Source of the DNA: JAFAXA01 sp963777325
GTDB lineage: Bacteria > Pseudomonadota > Alphaproteobacteria > Acetobacterales > Acetobacteraceae
Reading direction: 5' to 3'
DNA: 64,000 bases
Assembly: GCA_963777325.1 (NCBI GenBank)
Contig: CAVZQE010000018.1
Coordinates: forward strand, 62,001 to 126,000
Shown here: positions 61,947-64,000 of the stretch, piece after piece
Position numbering within the stretch: position 1 is the stretch's first letter
Layout: the number at the start of each line of letters is the position of its first letter
Notes under the pieces: model-generated
Told to the model about the DNA's origin: nothing
Databases searched by the model: none
What the model saw: the letters and a program-made list of their open reading frames with translations, nothing else
Made by a program: the position numbers and the translations under genes

Positions 61947-63032
61947 GTGCCTGCTCATCCTGCCCTCGCCCGTGCCGAGGCGTTCTGCGCCCGGTTCGGT
62001 CTGCGCATTCCGATCCTGCTCGCGCCCATGGCCGGGGCCTGTCCGCCCTCGCTCTCGATTGCGGTCGCCCGCGCTGGCGGCCTCGGCGCATGCGGGGCGC
62101 TGCTCATGGCGCCGGCCGCGATCGCCGGCTGGGCCGAAGCGGTGCGGGCAGCGACCGGCGCCCCGTTCCAGCTCAACCTCTGGATCCCCGATCCCGCGCC
62201 CGCGCGCGACCCGGCGCACGAGGCGGAGATCCGCGAATTCTTGGCCGGCTGGGGGCCGGAGGTGCCGCCCGAAGCCGGGAACGTGACACCGCCCGACTTC
62301 GCCGGCCAGTGCGAGGCGCTGCTGGAGGTCGCACCCCCGATCGTCTCCTCCGTCATGGGCCTCTATCCCCCGGCCTATGTGCGCCGCCTCAAGCAGCGTG
62401 GCATCGCCTGGTGGGCGAGTGTCAGCACCGTGGCCGAGGCGCGCGCGGCGGTCGAGGCCGGGGCCGACGCGGTGGTGGCGCAGGGGATGGAAGCGGGCGG
62501 CCATCGCGGTTGCTTCGAGGCCGGGCGGGCGGAAGCGGGGCTGGTCGGGCTATTCGCGCTCCTGCCCGCCATCGCGGACGCGGTGCGCGTGCCGGTCATC
62601 GCCACGGGCGGGATCGCCGACCCGCGCGGGGTCGCGGCTGCGTTGACCCTGGGCGCGAGTGCCGTGCAGGTCGGCACGGGCTTCCTGCGCTCCCCCGAGG
62701 CCGGGTTGCACCCGGCCTGGGCGGATGCGCTCGCGCGGACGCCGCCGGAAGGCACGGCGCTCACCCGCGCCTTCAGCGGCCGCGCCGGGCGAAGCATCGC
62801 CACCGCCTATGTGCAGGCGGCGGCCGTCCCGAATGCCCCCGCGCCGGCGCCCTACCCGGTGCAGCGGGGCTTGACCGCGCCGATGCGCGCCGCCGCGCTC
62901 AAGGCCGGCGACCTCGACCGGATGCAGGCCTGGGCGGGGCAGGCATCGGCGATGGCTCGGGCCGAACCGGCGGGGGAGATAGCGCGCGGCCTCTGGGAGA
63001 GCGGGCGGAAATTGCTGGCCGCGTCATCCTAA
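61947..63032 (+). CDS. Nitronate monooxygenase / 2-nitropropane dioxygenase-like flavoprotein
   Basis: 361 residues from GTG 61947 with AAAGGAG nine bases upstream; an earlier frame start lacks family character. TIM-barrel FMN enzyme with IPILLAPMAGACPPSLSIAVARAGG at the N-terminus, AQGMEAGGHRG near 180-190, VIATGGIADPRGVAAALTLGA and the phosphate-binding GTGFLRSPEAG. The family oxidises propionate 3-nitronate, or acts as an NADH:quinone reductase. The stop codon lies in a tandem repeat. Confidence 0.88.
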   Translation: MPAHPALARAEAFCARFGLRIPILLAPMAGACPPSLSIAVARAGGLGACGALLMAPAAIAGWAEAVRAATGAPFQLNLWIPDPAPARDPAHEAEIREFLAGWGPEVPPEAGNVTPPDFAGQCEALLEVAPPIVSSVMGLYPPAYVRRLKQRGIAWWASVSTVAEARAAVEAGADAVVAQGMEAGGHRGCFEAGRAEAGLVGLFALLPAIADAVRVPVIATGGIADPRGVAAALTLGASAVQVGTGFLRSPEAGLHPAWADALARTPPEGTALTRAFSGRAGRSIATAYVQAAAVPNAPAPAPYPVQRGLTAPMRAAALKAGDLDRMQAWAGQASAMARAEPAGEIARGLWESGRKLLAASS

Positions 63033-63067
63033 CCGGAAGTCGGCGGGCTAACCGGAAGTCGGCGGGC
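63030..63067 (+). repeat. 19-base tandem duplication at a stop codon
   Basis: TAACCGGAAGTCGGCGGGC occurs twice head to tail (63030-63048, 63049-63067). The first TAA is the stop of the upstream gene, so the duplication gives two stops in a row. Confidence 0.9.
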
Positions 63068-63171
63068 TGGAGCGCGCGGCGACTTGCGAATGAATTGCAT
63101 TTGCGGTAGCCCCGGAGGCGCCATGCCGTGGGCCGCGCAAGCCGGTTCGAAATGGAGCGACGAAAGAGACG

Positions 63172-64000
63172 ATGCTGGCCGCACGCACAACGACCCTCCG
63201 CCCGCGCGGCATCCCGGCGTTCGCCGCCTTGGCGTTGCTGGCCGCTCCGCCGGCGTCGCGCGCGCAGGAGGACACCGGAGGCCTGGCCCCGCCCGAGAGC
63301 CAAAGCCCGGTTCCGGGGCCGACCACGGCTCAGCCAGCAACGGGGACCGGCTTGCTCGAGCGACCGAACCTGCTCGGCGATATGGGCGGCCTGCGCAGCG
63401 CCCTCGCGCGGGTTGGCGTGTCGCTCGGCCTCTCCGAAACCAGCGAGGTCTTCGGCAACCCGGCGGGCGGCAGCCGCACCGGGGCCGCGTATGACGGGCT
63501 GACCATCATCAGCCTTGGCCTCGACACCGAGGCCGCCCTCGGCTGGAAGGGCGGCACGTTCAACGTGAGCGCCTTCCAGATCCACGGCCGCAATCTCAGC
63601 GCCGACACGCTCTACAGCCTGCAGACCGCGAGCGGCATCGAGGCGCAGCGCGCGACCAGGGTCTGGGAACTCTGGTACATGCAGCACCTCGCGAACGGTC
63701 TCATCGACGTGAAAATCGGCCAGCAGAGCCTCGACACCGAGTTCATGACGAGCGCCGGATCGAGCCTGTTCATCAACACCGCCATGGGCTGGCCGATCCT
63801 GCCCTCGGTCGATCTCTACGGCGGCGGCCCGGCCTATCCGCTTGCCTCGCTCGGCGTCCGGGTCCGGGCGCAGCCGACGGAAAATCTCACCGTGCTCGGC
63901 GGCGTGTTCGACGACAACCCGCCCGACGGCCCGTTCTTCGACGACAGCCAAGTGCGCGGCGCCGCGCAATCCGGCACGGCCTTCCATCTCGGCACCGGCG
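63172..64000 (+). CDS. Carbohydrate-selective porin, OprB family (3' end outside window)
   Basis: The frame is open to the end of the window; 276 residues are visible. The signal peptide (IPAFAALALLAAPPASRAQ) ends near residue 31. The mature start LLGDMGGLRSALARVGVSLG and blocks such as TRVWELWYMQHLANGLIDVK and KIGQQSLDTEFMTSAGSSLF are typical of OprB-like sugar porins. The rest of the barrel lies downstream. It probably carries sugars across the outer membrane, though specificity is unknown. Confidence 0.85.
   Translation, partial: MLAARTTTLRPRGIPAFAALALLAAPPASRAQEDTGGLAPPESQSPVPGPTTAQPATGTGLLERPNLLGDMGGLRSALARVGVSLGLSETSEVFGNPAGGSRTGAAYDGLTIISLGLDTEAALGWKGGTFNVSAFQIHGRNLSADTLYSLQTASGIEAQRATRVWELWYMQHLANGLIDVKIGQQSLDTEFMTSAGSSLFINTAMGWPILPSVDLYGGGPAYPLASLGVRVRAQPTENLTVLGGVFDDNPPDGPFFDDSQVRGAAQSGTAFHLGTG

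Overview
The window looks like chromosomal DNA from a GC-rich alphaproteobacterium, most likely Rhodospirillales/Acetobacteraceae. This rests on gene order and protein style, not on a search. The strongest pointer is the alphaproteobacterial replication/segregation neighbourhood at 48-61 kb: rho, mnmE, mnmG, rsmG, parA, parB, then convergent holA, lptE and leuS. A parS-like site sits inside the start of rsmG, so this part probably lies near the chromosome origin.

Layout. 0-2 kb: the 3' end of an AAA-ATPase gene and an RraA-like protein. 2.1-5.3 kb: a copper resistance unit (copZ-like chaperone diverging from a copA ATPase and a cueR regulator) with two matching CueR-type promoters. 5.4-12.4 kb: an IclR regulator, a Tat-exported aldo/keto reductase, and a signalling group (CheB-like methylesterase, receiver protein, giant CheB-CheR-PAS-HWE kinase). 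12.8-21.8 kb: a type I-C CRISPR-Cas locus in canonical order (cas3-cas5-cas8c-cas7-cas4-cas1-cas2) with an array of 21 repeats and 20 spacers. Its cas3 has lost the second helicase domain and is frameshifted, and cas4 is frameshifted, while Cascade, cas1, cas2 and the array look intact. The array ends against the broken 3' end of a thioredoxin-reductase-like gene.

22-32 kb holds a metallo-hydrolase, an MFS carrier, a LysE exporter, secB, a VapBC-type toxin-antitoxin pair, a histidine phosphatase, a Tim44-like protein, a DNA methyltransferase whose partner restriction-type gene is frameshifted, a lipoprotein, Hsp33 and a MarR regulator. 32-45 kb holds a small hypothetical protein, glycogen phosphorylase, a DHA2 exporter, an NAD(P)-binding dehydrogenase, an archaic chaperone-usher pilus cluster (SCPU pilin, chaperone, usher, two-part SCPU tip protein), a DUF3597 protein and galE. 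45-51 kb holds ahcY with a probable operator, a PRC-barrel protein, rho, a quinone oxidoreductase and ogt. 61-64 kb holds a frameshifted hypothetical gene, a nitronate monooxygenase-like enzyme and the start of an OprB-type porin.

How it fits together. Core genes (ahcY, rho, mnmE to leuS, secB, hslO) are all open and tightly packed. Accessory genes carry nearly all of the lesions: cas3, cas4, the restriction-type gene, the thioredoxin-reductase relic and three other relics. The most interesting feature is the I-C locus, which by sequence should still make crRNA, assemble Cascade and perhaps adapt, but lacks a complete Cas3.
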